Assembly (NCBI GenBank): GCA_027083815.1
Contig: JALWMR010000209.1
Coordinates: forward strand, 1 to 34,349
Direction: 5' to 3'
DNA length: 34,349 nucleotides
From: Thiotrichaceae bacterium
GTDB taxonomy: Bacteria; Pseudomonadota; Gammaproteobacteria; Thiotrichales; Thiotrichaceae
The translations under genes were made by a program, and so were the position numbers. Every line of letters starts with the position of its first letter. Position 1 is the first letter of the stretch. The notes under the pieces were generated by a model. The model was not told where the DNA came from. It saw only the letters and a program-made list of their open reading frames with translations, and ran no database searches. Shown in pieces: positions 7,907 through 15,235 of this stretch.

Positions 7907-8189
7907 AATATTGATTAACTCGTATTCGTTGTCGTATTCGTTCCCTGATTTTCAGAGTCCGTTTAATGGATTCCCCGATAACGGGGAACCGCCAACTAGC
8001 TTTAATATTTAGCGAATACATAATATTTCTCCTTATTTGAGAGCTTCATTATCTTTCGTGAATAACTCTCTCTACTGGCTATCTTCATATCTATACAAAT
8101 CTCATCACTTTTCGGACAAAACCACTAAAAAGTAGGGGGGGTGTACTTTAGGAGAGACTGCCTCTTTATTTTTTATCAATCCTCAGGGC
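7907..8189. other. Non-coding stretch upstream of the 308-residue gene
   Basis: This is the left part of a 528-bp region without a standard gene (7907-8434). It holds a direct repeat CGTATTCGTT (7921-7930 and 7933-7942), an inverted partial copy CGAATAC (8013-8019), a stem-loop TTCCCCG-ATAA-CGGGGAA (7971-7988) and repeat copy 4 (8127-8149). The direct repeats lie 15-36 bp before the start of the 308-residue gene and could be operator half-sites. No convincing promoter was picked out. Confidence 0.5.
8127..8149 (-). repeat. Interspersed intergenic repeat, copy 4
   Basis: Minus strand core AAAGTACACCCCCCC then TACTTTTT, followed by AGTGG and TTTT. It lies between the terminator of the candidate small RNA unit and the 308-residue gene, reading in the direction of the latter. 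Confidence 0.85.
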
Positions 8190-8191
8190 AT

Positions 8192-8230
8192 AAAAAAGCC
8201 CTGAGGACTTGCGTCACTCAGGGCTTTTTT
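8192..8230 (-). terminator. Strong intrinsic terminator, 14-bp stem
   Basis: AAAAAAGCCCTGAG (8192-8205) and CTCAGGGCTTTTTT (8217-8230) form a perfect 14-bp stem with an 11-base loop and T runs on both strands. It ends the small minus-strand transcription unit and would also stop read-through from the COG0523 gene. A further copy of the arm, CCTCAGGGC (8181-8189), can pair instead with GCCCTGAGG (8198-8206). Confidence 0.9.
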
Positions 8231-8369
8231 AAATGTTCACACCAGGCTGCCATATTAGACAGAGAGCATGTGATTTTGCTGAGTAACGCTTGTTTAAAAG
8301 CAAGCTCCCAGCAAAATTGCAAGGAGATTAGCTCATAAGATTCTGTGGTGGTTGTGTTAATTTGAACAT
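8218..8369 (-). CDS. Possible small protein gene with a -1 frameshift, or a 13-codon leader ORF
   Basis: From the ATG at 8367-8369, which has an AGGAG ribosome binding site six bases upstream, translation gives only MFKLTQPPQNLMS and stops. One frame over, an open frame runs on to a TGA at 8218-8220 inside the terminator stem, encoding SYELISLQFCWELAFKQ and then LLSKITCSLSNMAAW and CEHLKKP. That frame lacks an ATG of its own near the ribosome binding site. A single -1 shift near 8340 would join the two into about 52 residues. The unit could be a frameshifted or programmed-shift small gene, a leader peptide, or chance. No homologue is recognised. Confidence 0.25.
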
Positions 8370-8409
8370 TTATATCTCCTAAAAATTGATTGGGTTAAAA
8401 TTGGCGCGG

Positions 8410-8438
8410 ATTGTGAACCTGTTTTTATTTGCTGTCAA
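8410..8438 (-). promoter_or_regulatory. Near-consensus sigma-70 promoter for the small unit
   Basis: The minus strand reads TTGACA (8433-8438), 17 bases, CACAAT (8410-8415). The -35 box is perfect, spacing is optimal and the -10 keeps four of six bases. The -35 overlaps the stop codon of the COG0523 gene. Transcription would start near 8403, about 35 bases before the small ATG. Confidence 0.6.
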
Positions 8439-9403
8439 ATAGAATTTGATGAGTTAATAGATGAATAGATTAAACAGGCTTCCAATTCCATTTGAAGTAT
8501 TTCCTTGTCGGTTTCATTTATTTCCAGACCAATCAGTTGTATGCGTGATTCATTAATCGGACCTATTTTTTCAAAGTGTGCCACACCCGAATCGGCATTT
8601 ATTAAAAAATCACCATGCGCCATTTTGATAATGCCTTTAACGCGTAACTGTTTATTATTTAAAACCCATTGTTTTACAGCTTTTTTATCAAATAACTTAT
8701 TTTCAGGAAACTGAAGGCTGATTTTTTGCCAGTTGAGTGTCTTATCCAAACCATTGCCAGCACGTTGTTTTGTTTTCGGGATTATCTTTATTCCTTGGGA
8801 ACGCTCCCTATCAAGCCAGGCAATATCCATTTCAGAGAAGGAGGTTTGAGCAATTTCTAGATCATTGTGATTATTTTGAAGCAAGTCGGCAAAAGCTTCC
8901 ATTGCTTCAAGGCTAGCCACATCTGTTTTATTGGCGACCAAAATATCAGCAGTGGCCAACTGATCCTGAAATAAATCATTATTTTTTATGCGCTCATCCA
9001 GCAGCTTTTCGGGGTCAAGCAACGCGATTATCGCTTTCAAATCAATTACCTTGGAAAAATGTTCGGCACTTAGTGATTTTATTAAGCCAGAAGGATGCCC
9101 TACGCCACTGCTCTCAATCAACAGGCGATCAGGGCGCGTTTTTCGTAATAAACGATTCACCGCCACCTGCATCGGCGCACCCTGCACACAGCACATACAA
9201 CCACCGGGAATCTCCTCAACCGTTATTCCATGTGATTGATAAATATGCCCATCAATGCCAACTTCACCAAACTCATTAACCAACACAGCCCAACGCTCAT
9301 TATCGGGCTTTTGCTGAAACAGGTTGAGTATAGCCGTGGTTTTCCCCGAGCCTAAAAAGCCCATAATAATATGCGTGGGAACGTGTTGAATAATGGATTT
9401 CAT
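8435..9403 (-). CDS. COG0523/CobW-like G3E-family GTPase (putative metallochaperone)
   Basis: The G3E P-loop GTPases of this subfamily deliver metals such as zinc or cobalt to target enzymes. The 322-residue protein has the Walker A GFLGSGKT (15-22), the subfamily segment NEFGEVGIDG, the metal-binding CxCC motif as GGCMCC (67-72), ESSGVGHP with Walker B function (97-104) and NKTD for guanine (158-161). A C-terminal CobW_C domain (about 225-315) contains LRVKGIIKMAHGDF. No histidine-rich metal loop is present. No cobalamin genes are nearby, so cobW itself is unlikely. A classical Zur box was not seen upstream. The gene is preceded by repeat copy 5 and followed at its stop codon by the promoter of the small RNA-like unit. 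Confidence 0.9.
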   Translation of the reverse strand: MKSIIQHVPTHIIMGFLGSGKTTAILNLFQQKPDNERWAVLVNEFGEVGIDGHIYQSHGITVEEIPGGCMCCVQGAPMQVAVNRLLRKTRPDRLLIESSGVGHPSGLIKSLSAEHFSKVIDLKAIIALLDPEKLLDERIKNNDLFQDQLATADILVANKTDVASLEAMEAFADLLQNNHNDLEIAQTSFSEMDIAWLDRERSQGIKIIPKTKQRAGNGLDKTLNWQKISLQFPENKLFDKKAVKQWVLNNKQLRVKGIIKMAHGDFLINADSGVAHFEKIGPINESRIQLIGLEINETDKEILQMELEACLIYSSINSSNSI

Positions 9404-9437
9404 CGTTCAATGCTAACCTAATATTCCATGCTTGAAT

Positions 9438-9543
9438 ATGGAAAAAATGGCAAGCCGAGCGAAGCGAGACAATGTCGGAGCATGGCGACGACTACCCGAA
9501 GGTGGCTTTAGAAAAGCCATAAAAAGGTGGGGGGTGTACTTTT
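9438..9543 (-). repeat. Interspersed intergenic repeat, copy 5 (long form)
   Basis: The core lies at 9521-9543. On the minus strand it continues as ATGGC, a GGCTTT-TCT-AAAGCC hairpin, CTTCGGGTAGTCGTCGCC, GACATTGTCTCGCTTCGCTC and TTGCCATTTTTTCCAT. The 106 bp align along their length with copy 7. It lies between the divergent COG0523 and recN genes and marks the right edge of the accessory block. Confidence 0.88.
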
Positions 9544-9637
9544 AAATGGATATAAACAAGCAATTTGTTCGCTTTTTGTTTTATTTTGATTTATTATTGG
9601 TACCATAATTCAGCAAAATAACGAACAGGTGTCTAAC

Positions 9638-11311
9638 ATGTTAAGCCATATTCATTTAAAAAACTTTGCTATTGTTGAATCATTAGACCTTGAGTTAAAA
9701 GCGGGCATGACTGCTTTAACGGGCGAAACGGGTGCCGGAAAATCAATCCTGATTGATGCTATTGGCCTGGTTTTGGGGGATCGCGCCGATAGTGGGGTTG
9801 TTCGCCATGGTGCAGATAAGGCTGAAATTACCCTGAGCGTTGATATTACAAACTTGCCTTATGCACAAAAATGGTTAGCAGAGCAAGACCTGTGTGATGA
9901 TGAGCAGTGTATATTGCGTCGTGTTATCACCTCAAATGGCAAATCACGCGCCTGGATCAATGGCAGCCCTTGCAATTTAGCTATGTTACGCCAACTCGGT
10001 GAACAACTGGTTGACATTCATGGTCAACACGAACACCAGTCCCTGATGAAAAAAGACATGCAACGAAAAATGCTGGATGATTTTGCCCACTCTAATAAAC
10101 ACCAAAGCTTGCAACAAAAGACAAAAGACAACTTCCTTCGCTGGAAGTCATTACGCGATAAACTGGATGTCTTAGTTCACCAAAACAGCAACCATCACGC
10201 CAGACTGGATCTACTTCGCTTTCAAACTCATGAGCTGGAAGAGCTCAACCTGGGAGAAAATGAGGTGCAACAACTGGATGAAGAGCATGCCCGTTTATCC
10301 AATGCAGGGCAGTTACTTGAAGCGACATCGCAAAGCGTCCAGGAACTCTATGATGCTGACGATCAATCTATTTATGCATCTATCAGCCAAATCTTGAACA
10401 GGCTCGAAAGTGCCAGTCAACTGGATAGCAAGCTAACAGAGCCTTTTGAAATGTTACAGAATGCACAAATTCAAATCCAGGAGGCAGCGGAGCAATTGCG
10501 CCACTATCAGGAGTCTATCGGTCTTGATCCTGAACGACTAACATGGGTAAACGAGCGCTTATCAACACTACATGATTTATCCCGCAAGCATCAGACACCT
10601 ACCGAACAATTGTATAAAAAATGGCAATCCCTGCAACAAGAACTGAATGAGCTAGACAGTGACGAATATGATATTGACGCTTTGCAGGAAAAATTATCAA
10701 TTGCTGAAAAAGACTACCTGGTGGCGGCAAAAGCACTTAGTAAAACACGCCAAAGAGCAGCAAAACAACTTTCGTCTGGCGTCACAGAAGCCATGCAATC
10801 ACTGGGGATGGAAGGCGGTATCTTTACTATTGCTATTAATCAAACAGACGGCTTTACAGCTCACGGCATGGATGCCATTGACTTTCAGGTAAGTGCCAAC
10901 CCTGGTCAACCAGCAAAACCGTTGGTGAAGGTTGCATCGGGGGGTGAGCTATCGCGCATCTCACTTGCCATTCAGATGATTGCAGCACAAAAAATTACCT
11001 TGCCGGCGTTAATTTTTGATGAAGTCGATAGCGGTATCGGCGGTGGAATTGCTGAAGTAGTCGGACAGCAACTTCGTAAGCTGGGGATAGAGCGGCAAGT
11101 TCTTTGTGTTACTCATCTCCCTCAGGTTGCCTCGCAAGCTCATAACCATTACAAGGTTACCAAGATCAAAGAACGCTTTAGCACATCCACAGGTATTATA
11201 GTACTTGGTGAAAGGGAGCGTATTGAGGAAGTGTCCCGAATGATGGGCGGCCTTGAAATAAGCGACTCTACCCGAGATGTGGCGAGAGAGATGCTAGCAC
11301 TTGCCAGCTAA
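9638..11311 (+). CDS. recN: RecN DNA double-strand-break repair ATPase
   Basis: An SMC-like ATPase that holds and processes broken DNA ends for RecA-dependent repair. The 557-residue product (E. coli 553) has FAIVESLDLELKAGMTALTG followed by Walker A GETGAGKS (29-36), a central coiled coil, the ABC signature SGGELS (434-439), Walker B ALIFDEVDSGIGG (about 457-469) and the D/H-loop region CVTHLPQVAS. The frame is open to a GTG at 9629, but the ATG at 9638 is preferred: it has an AGG box eight bases upstream and gives the family-typical start MLSHIHLKNFAIVE. No LexA-type CTGT-N8-ACAG box is visible in the upstream region, although recN is usually SOS-controlled. Confidence 0.96.
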   Translation: MLSHIHLKNFAIVESLDLELKAGMTALTGETGAGKSILIDAIGLVLGDRADSGVVRHGADKAEITLSVDITNLPYAQKWLAEQDLCDDEQCILRRVITSNGKSRAWINGSPCNLAMLRQLGEQLVDIHGQHEHQSLMKKDMQRKMLDDFAHSNKHQSLQQKTKDNFLRWKSLRDKLDVLVHQNSNHHARLDLLRFQTHELEELNLGENEVQQLDEEHARLSNAGQLLEATSQSVQELYDADDQSIYASISQILNRLESASQLDSKLTEPFEMLQNAQIQIQEAAEQLRHYQESIGLDPERLTWVNERLSTLHDLSRKHQTPTEQLYKKWQSLQQELNELDSDEYDIDALQEKLSIAEKDYLVAAKALSKTRQRAAKQLSSGVTEAMQSLGMEGGIFTIAINQTDGFTAHGMDAIDFQVSANPGQPAKPLVKVASGGELSRISLAIQMIAAQKITLPALIFDEVDSGIGGGIAEVVGQQLRKLGIERQVLCVTHLPQVASQAHNHYKVTKIKERFSTSTGIIVLGERERIEEVSRMMGGLEISDSTRDVAREMLALAS

Positions 11312-11329
11312 CCAGTCTTTAAACCTGTT

Positions 11330-12742
11330 TTAAAATAATTGCCAGGGTGAGCTTGTCGCTATTTTACGAGTAGGCTGTTTTTTTTCTGCTTCGTTGCCTG
11401 CTGATTTTTCGACATGATTTTCTGCCCGAGTATTCTCACTATTATCTAAGTGACCCACTCTGGCATTTGCAACAGCCTGATTAATGCTCTTTTCCACAAT
11501 ATCTTTACTATTCGAGGCCTGTAGCTCATTCTCAGATTCGGCGAATGTATCGGTATTACCATCATAAAGAACCACGATCTCCGGTTTTTCTGGTGTTTTG
11601 ATCTTCTTAGCAATATTTGGCAGCAGATCTTTTACACCATCATTTTTATCGAGATAGTCAGGAATGCCGTCTTTATCAGTATCTTTGTTTAGACCTCCTT
11701 CATTGATCGTCAGGCGACTATCACCATCATCATTACCATCAAGATAATTAGGTACACCATCATCATCGGTATCATCATTGATGGCGCTACCGTCTTTATT
11801 TAAGTCTTCCAGTTTAGTTAATATACCATCATTATCATCATCGGTATCGAGCGCGTCTATTTTGCCATCATGATCAGAATCCAGTGGCGCATTAATATCA
11901 ATGCCTATTTCAATTGCATCAGAAACCGTGTCTCCATCACTATCACGCTTTAATGGATTAGTGCCAAGTGACTTTTCCTGTGTATCAAGCAAGCCATCAT
12001 TATCGGTATCCGTATAGCGGTTAATAACCGGCTTTACCTGTTCTTTCCTGGGCAAACGTGATGTCGAAGCCAATGATTTGGGGGGGGCTTTTTCCTTTAC
12101 CAGGAAAGAGGGTTTGGCCTCTTTTATTTTTCCGCTATTTTGTAAATCATCACTTACTTTTTTGTTTTTAGATTTAGCCAGCAGCCTGCTCTTTGCATAA
12201 TTTGCATCGAGATAATCCGGTGTACCATCATTATTGTGGTCAGCCAGCTTTAAATTATCATCTATCCCGTCACCATTCTTATCAATGGCACCTTCCCTTT
12301 GTGTATCAAAGGCATCATCTATTCCATCGTAGTTCTTGTCTTGAGCCAGCATTCCCGCTTCAATGCCATCAACCACACCATCATTATCAGCATCCGTATC
12401 AAGATAATCTTTTTTACCGTCTTTGTCGGTATCCCCTTTCCCCTCTAAAAAGGTCGGTAGACCATCATTGTCATCATCAAAATCAAGCGCATCTATACGC
12501 CCATCTTTATCGGTATCTAATGGTTTTTTCCTGTTTAAACCTACCTCTATGCCATCAGAAACACCATCACCGTCCGTATCAGAAAGATAAGCCTCAGTAC
12601 CAATCTGATCTTCATAAGAATCAGATAAGCCATCACCATCGCTATCATCTCTGGTAATAGAGTTGGCATTCAACGAAAAAGATAAGCAAAATAAAAAAAC
12701 AAAAGCGAAGAAAGCTTTTATTTTGATTTTATGAGCGACCAC
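11330..12742 (-). CDS. Secreted thrombospondin type 3-like Ca2+-binding repeat protein
   Basis: A 470-residue exported protein: signal peptide about 1-27 (FAFVFLFCLSFSLNAN), then two blocks of DxDxDG calcium-binding repeats. Block 1 (32-180) and block 2 (242-370) are clear internal duplicates. Each runs D-D-DG-L-D-E-GT, a DGD-VSD-IE-G unit, PLD-D-DG-IDALD, DDDNDG. A lysine-rich linker (181-241) joins them and a low-complexity polar tail (371-470) follows. Such modules stiffen extracellular proteins on binding calcium. No catalytic, OmpA or sorting domain is seen, so its role is unknown; surface attachment or adhesion is possible. The start is a GTG at 12740-12742 with AAAGGGG upstream. It converges with recN. 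Confidence 0.85.
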   Translation of the reverse strand: MVAHKIKIKAFFAFVFLFCLSFSLNANSITRDDSDGDGLSDSYEDQIGTEAYLSDTDGDGVSDGIEVGLNRKKPLDTDKDGRIDALDFDDDNDGLPTFLEGKGDTDKDGKKDYLDTDADNDGVVDGIEAGMLAQDKNYDGIDDAFDTQREGAIDKNGDGIDDNLKLADHNNDGTPDYLDANYAKSRLLAKSKNKKVSDDLQNSGKIKEAKPSFLVKEKAPPKSLASTSRLPRKEQVKPVINRYTDTDNDGLLDTQEKSLGTNPLKRDSDGDTVSDAIEIGIDINAPLDSDHDGKIDALDTDDDNDGILTKLEDLNKDGSAINDDTDDDGVPNYLDGNDDGDSRLTINEGGLNKDTDKDGIPDYLDKNDGVKDLLPNIAKKIKTPEKPEIVVLYDGNTDTFAESENELQASNSKDIVEKSINQAVANARVGHLDNSENTRAENHVEKSAGNEAEKKQPTRKIATSSPWQLF

Positions 12743-12918
12743 AACATCCCCTTTGTCAGCTTCCTTAAGATATTTTTCATCTTTAATAGAAACTCACTTT
12801 TATTTTTATTATTAACGACTTTATGTTACATGCTTTATGCAAATTTTCAATTAATTTCAGAGTGGCGGCATAGAAGATATTAGAGATCCACTTGTTTGCC
12901 ATATAAAATAATTATAAG

Positions 12919-12982
12919 AAGTACACCCCCCACCTTTTTATGGCTTTTTAAGCCACCCTGCGGGTTGTCATCGCTACGCTCC
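12919..12982 (+). repeat. Interspersed intergenic repeat, copy 6 (intermediate form)
   Basis: Core GAAGTACACCCCCC then ACCTTTTT (12919-12939). It continues with ATGGC, the hairpin GGCTT-TTT-AAGCC and CCTGCGGGTTGTCATCGC and TACGCTCC, homologous to the first two thirds of copies 5 and 7. It lies between dgt and the repeat-protein gene, opposite in direction to both. Confidence 0.85.
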
Positions 12983-12992
12983 CTAATAGCTG

Positions 12993-14144
12993 TCAAAAAA
13001 CATTACCCTCTATTCCAAACAAACGGGCATATTCCATTGTCGCATAGCGGTCGGTCATACCGGCTACGTAATCGGCAATAATCCGGGCCTGACCTGTTTC
13101 ACCATTTTCTAGCAAAGCATTTCGGGACAGATTTTGATGCTCGGGTGGTAACAAGCGAATATCTTCCATAAAGGCTGAGAATAGTGCTTCAATCACCTGG
13201 TGCGCCTTACGTGTCATTCGGTAAACTTTGTGATGATAGTACAAATTTTCACGCAAGAATTTTTTAAGCGTTTGATTACGGGTATACATATCATCACTAA
13301 AGCTAATCAGTTGCTCGTGGTGATTTCGAACATCCTCAATGGATTGAGGCTTTGCTTCTTTCAGCCGTATACGACTTGTTTCTACCAAATCAACGACTTG
13401 CTCACCAATCATGCGCCTGATTGTTTCATGCACACAGCGATGCCCTGTCAGTTCAGGATATTTCCACATGACCTTGTCATATTGCATACTAAATAGATCA
13501 ACCTGGCGCATTTGCTCTATGCTGACCAAGCCAGAGCGGATACCATCATCAATATCATGGTTATTGTATGCAACTTGATCAGCTACATTGGTTAGCTGAG
13601 CTTCCAGAGAAGGCTGTTTTTTATCTAAAAAACGCTTACCTACATCGCCAAGCTCTGCCGCATGTTTAAGCGAGCAGTGTTTTAAAATACCTTCGCGTGT
13701 TTCATAGGTAAGGTTCAGACCGTTAAAATCTGCATAATTTCTTTCAAGCAGATCGACGATTCTTAATGATTGAAGATTGTGCTCAAAGCCACCATAGGGC
13801 TTCATACAACCATTTAAAGCATCCTGGCCCGCATGACCAAATGGTGTGTGGCCTAAATCATGAGCAAGAGCAATCGCTTCGGTTAAATCTTCATCCAGTC
13901 GCAAGGTTCGCGCAATGGAACGGGCAATCTGTGCAACTTCCAGTGAATGGGTTAGGCGAGTGCGATATAAATCACCTTCATGATTGACAAAAACCTGTGT
14001 TTTATACTCCAGACGGCGAAAAGCTGTGGAGTGAATGATGCGATCCCGATCTCGTTGATATTCACTTCGATAAGTCGGTGCCGGTTCATTAAAGTGCCGC
14101 CCTAGAGAGGTTTCAGGCCTGGCAGAATATAGGGCATTTACCAT
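12993..14144 (-). CDS. dgt: dGTPase-like HD-domain deoxynucleotide triphosphohydrolase
   Basis: Hydrolyses dNTPs to the deoxynucleoside and triphosphate, limiting nucleotide pools. The 383-residue protein is shorter than E. coli Dgt (505) and matches the broader dGTPase-like subfamily. HD-domain metal ligands are visible: H66 in RLTHSLEVAQ, H95-D96 in ALAHDLGHTPFGHAG, and a later aspartate in VADQVAYNNHDIDDG. It begins ERDRIIHSTAFRRLEYKTQV-like (RDRDRIIHSTAFRRLEYKTQ), a family hallmark. The ATG overlaps the aroB stop by one base (TAATG), so it is translationally coupled and cotranscribed with aroK-aroB. That arrangement is seen in other gammaproteobacteria. Confidence 0.93.
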   Translation of the reverse strand: MVNALYSARPETSLGRHFNEPAPTYRSEYQRDRDRIIHSTAFRRLEYKTQVFVNHEGDLYRTRLTHSLEVAQIARSIARTLRLDEDLTEAIALAHDLGHTPFGHAGQDALNGCMKPYGGFEHNLQSLRIVDLLERNYADFNGLNLTYETREGILKHCSLKHAAELGDVGKRFLDKKQPSLEAQLTNVADQVAYNNHDIDDGIRSGLVSIEQMRQVDLFSMQYDKVMWKYPELTGHRCVHETIRRMIGEQVVDLVETSRIRLKEAKPQSIEDVRNHHEQLISFSDDMYTRNQTLKKFLRENLYYHHKVYRMTRKAHQVIEALFSAFMEDIRLLPPEHQNLSRNALLENGETGQARIIADYVAGMTDRYATMEYARLFGIEGNVF

Positions 14145-15235
14145 TAGGAGGCTTGTCTCGCTAATACTTTTTGGAGCGCCTTCTTATCAAAGTCACTGCT
14201 AATTACACTTTCTCCAAGAGACTTCATTAAAACGAGGTGCAATACGCCATCCTGAACTTTTTTATCAATCGACATCAGCTTTGAAAACTGCTCTGCATTA
14301 ATTTCTCTGGGGGGGTCAACTGGAAGATTAGCTTTTTTTAGTAAAGCACGAATATCCTTAACATCACCATCATTTATCCAGCCATGTTCTCGTGATAATT
14401 CTGCAGCCATAACCATTCCGGCAGATATGGCCTCACCATGCAACCATTTACCATAGCCCATACCCGTTTCTATAGCATGACCAAAGGTGTGGCCAAGGTT
14501 TAATAAAGCACGTTGACCTGCCTCTTTTTCATCGGCAGCCACAATTTTTGCTTTGTGCTCGCATGAGCGATAAATAGCATAAGAAAGCGCCTCAGGGTCA
14601 CGAGCCAATAACTTTTCCATGTTTTTATCAAGCCAGTCGATAAATTCCAGATCATTGATATAGCCATATTTAATAATTTCAGCGATGCCCGCACTTAATT
14701 GGCGATCATCCAGAGTATTCAGTGTCTCTGTATCTATAATAACGCATTGAGGTTGGTGAAATGCGCCAATCATATTCTTGCCTAGCGGGTGGTTTACCCC
14801 TGTTTTACCGCCGACAGAGGAATCCACCATGGCTAGTAATGTAGTGGGTATTTGTACAAAGTTTATCCCCCGTTGGTAACTCGCTGCAGCAAAACCTGAT
14901 ACATCTCCGACAACACCTCCACCAAGTGCCAGAAGGGTTGTTTTTCTATCACAGCGTGCTTCCAGCATTTCTGTATAGATTTTTTCCAAAGTAGTGAGAT
15001 TTTTATACTCCTCACCATCTGGCAAAATAATATCAATATTAGAAACCTGCTCAGTTAATTGATGCAGCTTCTCAATATATAAGGGGGCGACCGTTGTGTT
15101 TGAGATTGTTACCGTACTATTGCCATGGATATGAGGCGCAATCAATTCTGAATCTTTAAGCAAACCAGTACCAATATGAATTGGATAGGATCTTAGACCT
15201 AAATTAACATGTAAGGTTTTTATTGAATTAGTCAT
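14144..15235 (-). CDS. aroB: 3-dehydroquinate synthase
   Basis: Second step of the shikimate pathway: converts DAHP to 3-dehydroquinate using NAD+ and a metal ion. Motifs include LPDGEEYKNL, GGGVVGDVSGFAAASYQRG (NAD-binding glycine-rich loop), TTLLAMVDSSVGGKTGVN, the metal-ligand region LNLGHTFGHAIE and WLHGEAISAGMVMA. The chosen ATG at 15233-15235 gives 363 residues, as in the family. A GTG four codons upstream (15247) is also in frame but has no better ribosome binding site. The start overlaps the end of aroK by eight bases, and the stop overlaps the dgt start. The three form one operon. Confidence 0.96.
   Translation of the reverse strand: MTNSIKTLHVNLGLRSYPIHIGTGLLKDSELIAPHIHGNSTVTISNTTVAPLYIEKLHQLTEQVSNIDIILPDGEEYKNLTTLEKIYTEMLEARCDRKTTLLALGGGVVGDVSGFAAASYQRGINFVQIPTTLLAMVDSSVGGKTGVNHPLGKNMIGAFHQPQCVIIDTETLNTLDDRQLSAGIAEIIKYGYINDLEFIDWLDKNMEKLLARDPEALSYAIYRSCEHKAKIVAADEKEAGQRALLNLGHTFGHAIETGMGYGKWLHGEAISAGMVMAAELSREHGWINDGDVKDIRALLKKANLPVDPPREINAEQFSKLMSIDKKVQDGVLHLVLMKSLGESVISSDFDKKALQKVLARQAS

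Larger units (their letters stand above)
8192..8404 (-). ncRNA. Candidate structured small RNA or leader transcript (about 210 nt)
   Basis: The unit is bounded by a near-consensus promoter and a strong terminator on the minus strand. The predicted RNA has an AGGAGAT Shine-Dalgarno (8374-8380) with its perfect 7-base complement at 8322-8328. Between them lies a 13-codon frame (ATG at 8367-8369, stop at 8328-8330). A hairpin follows with a perfect 9-bp stem (8273-8281 with 8309-8317) and an inner 5-bp stem (8288-8292 with 8301-8305), then the terminator. It matches no RNA family I recognise. The same interval also contains a longer open frame, so a small protein gene is the alternative. Confidence 0.4.

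Noticed and set aside
8141-8338. 65-codon plus-strand open frame
   Set aside because: It starts inside the repeat core, runs through the terminator stems, lacks a ribosome binding site and is antisense to the better supported minus-strand unit.
8322-8380. tRNA-like stretch with GGAGAT/ATCTCC ends and AGCTCA
   Set aside because: Only 57-59 bases long, with no T-arm or anticodon arm pattern; explained better as SD/anti-SD pairing on the other strand.
9404-9628. Zur or cobalamin-riboswitch control of the COG0523 gene
   Set aside because: No recognisable Zur palindrome or B12 box in the sequence; most of the gap is the long repeat.
5545-9637. Integron-type attC sites for the four repeats
   Set aside because: The cores lack the RYYYAAC/GTTRRRY ends and the long palindrome of attC, and no integrase gene is in the window.
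12193-12657. Histidine-rich 154-codon plus-strand open frame
   Set aside because: It is the mirror of the aspartate-rich calcium repeats on the minus strand (GAT/GAC codons read as ATC/GTC or CAT frames) and has no ribosome binding site.
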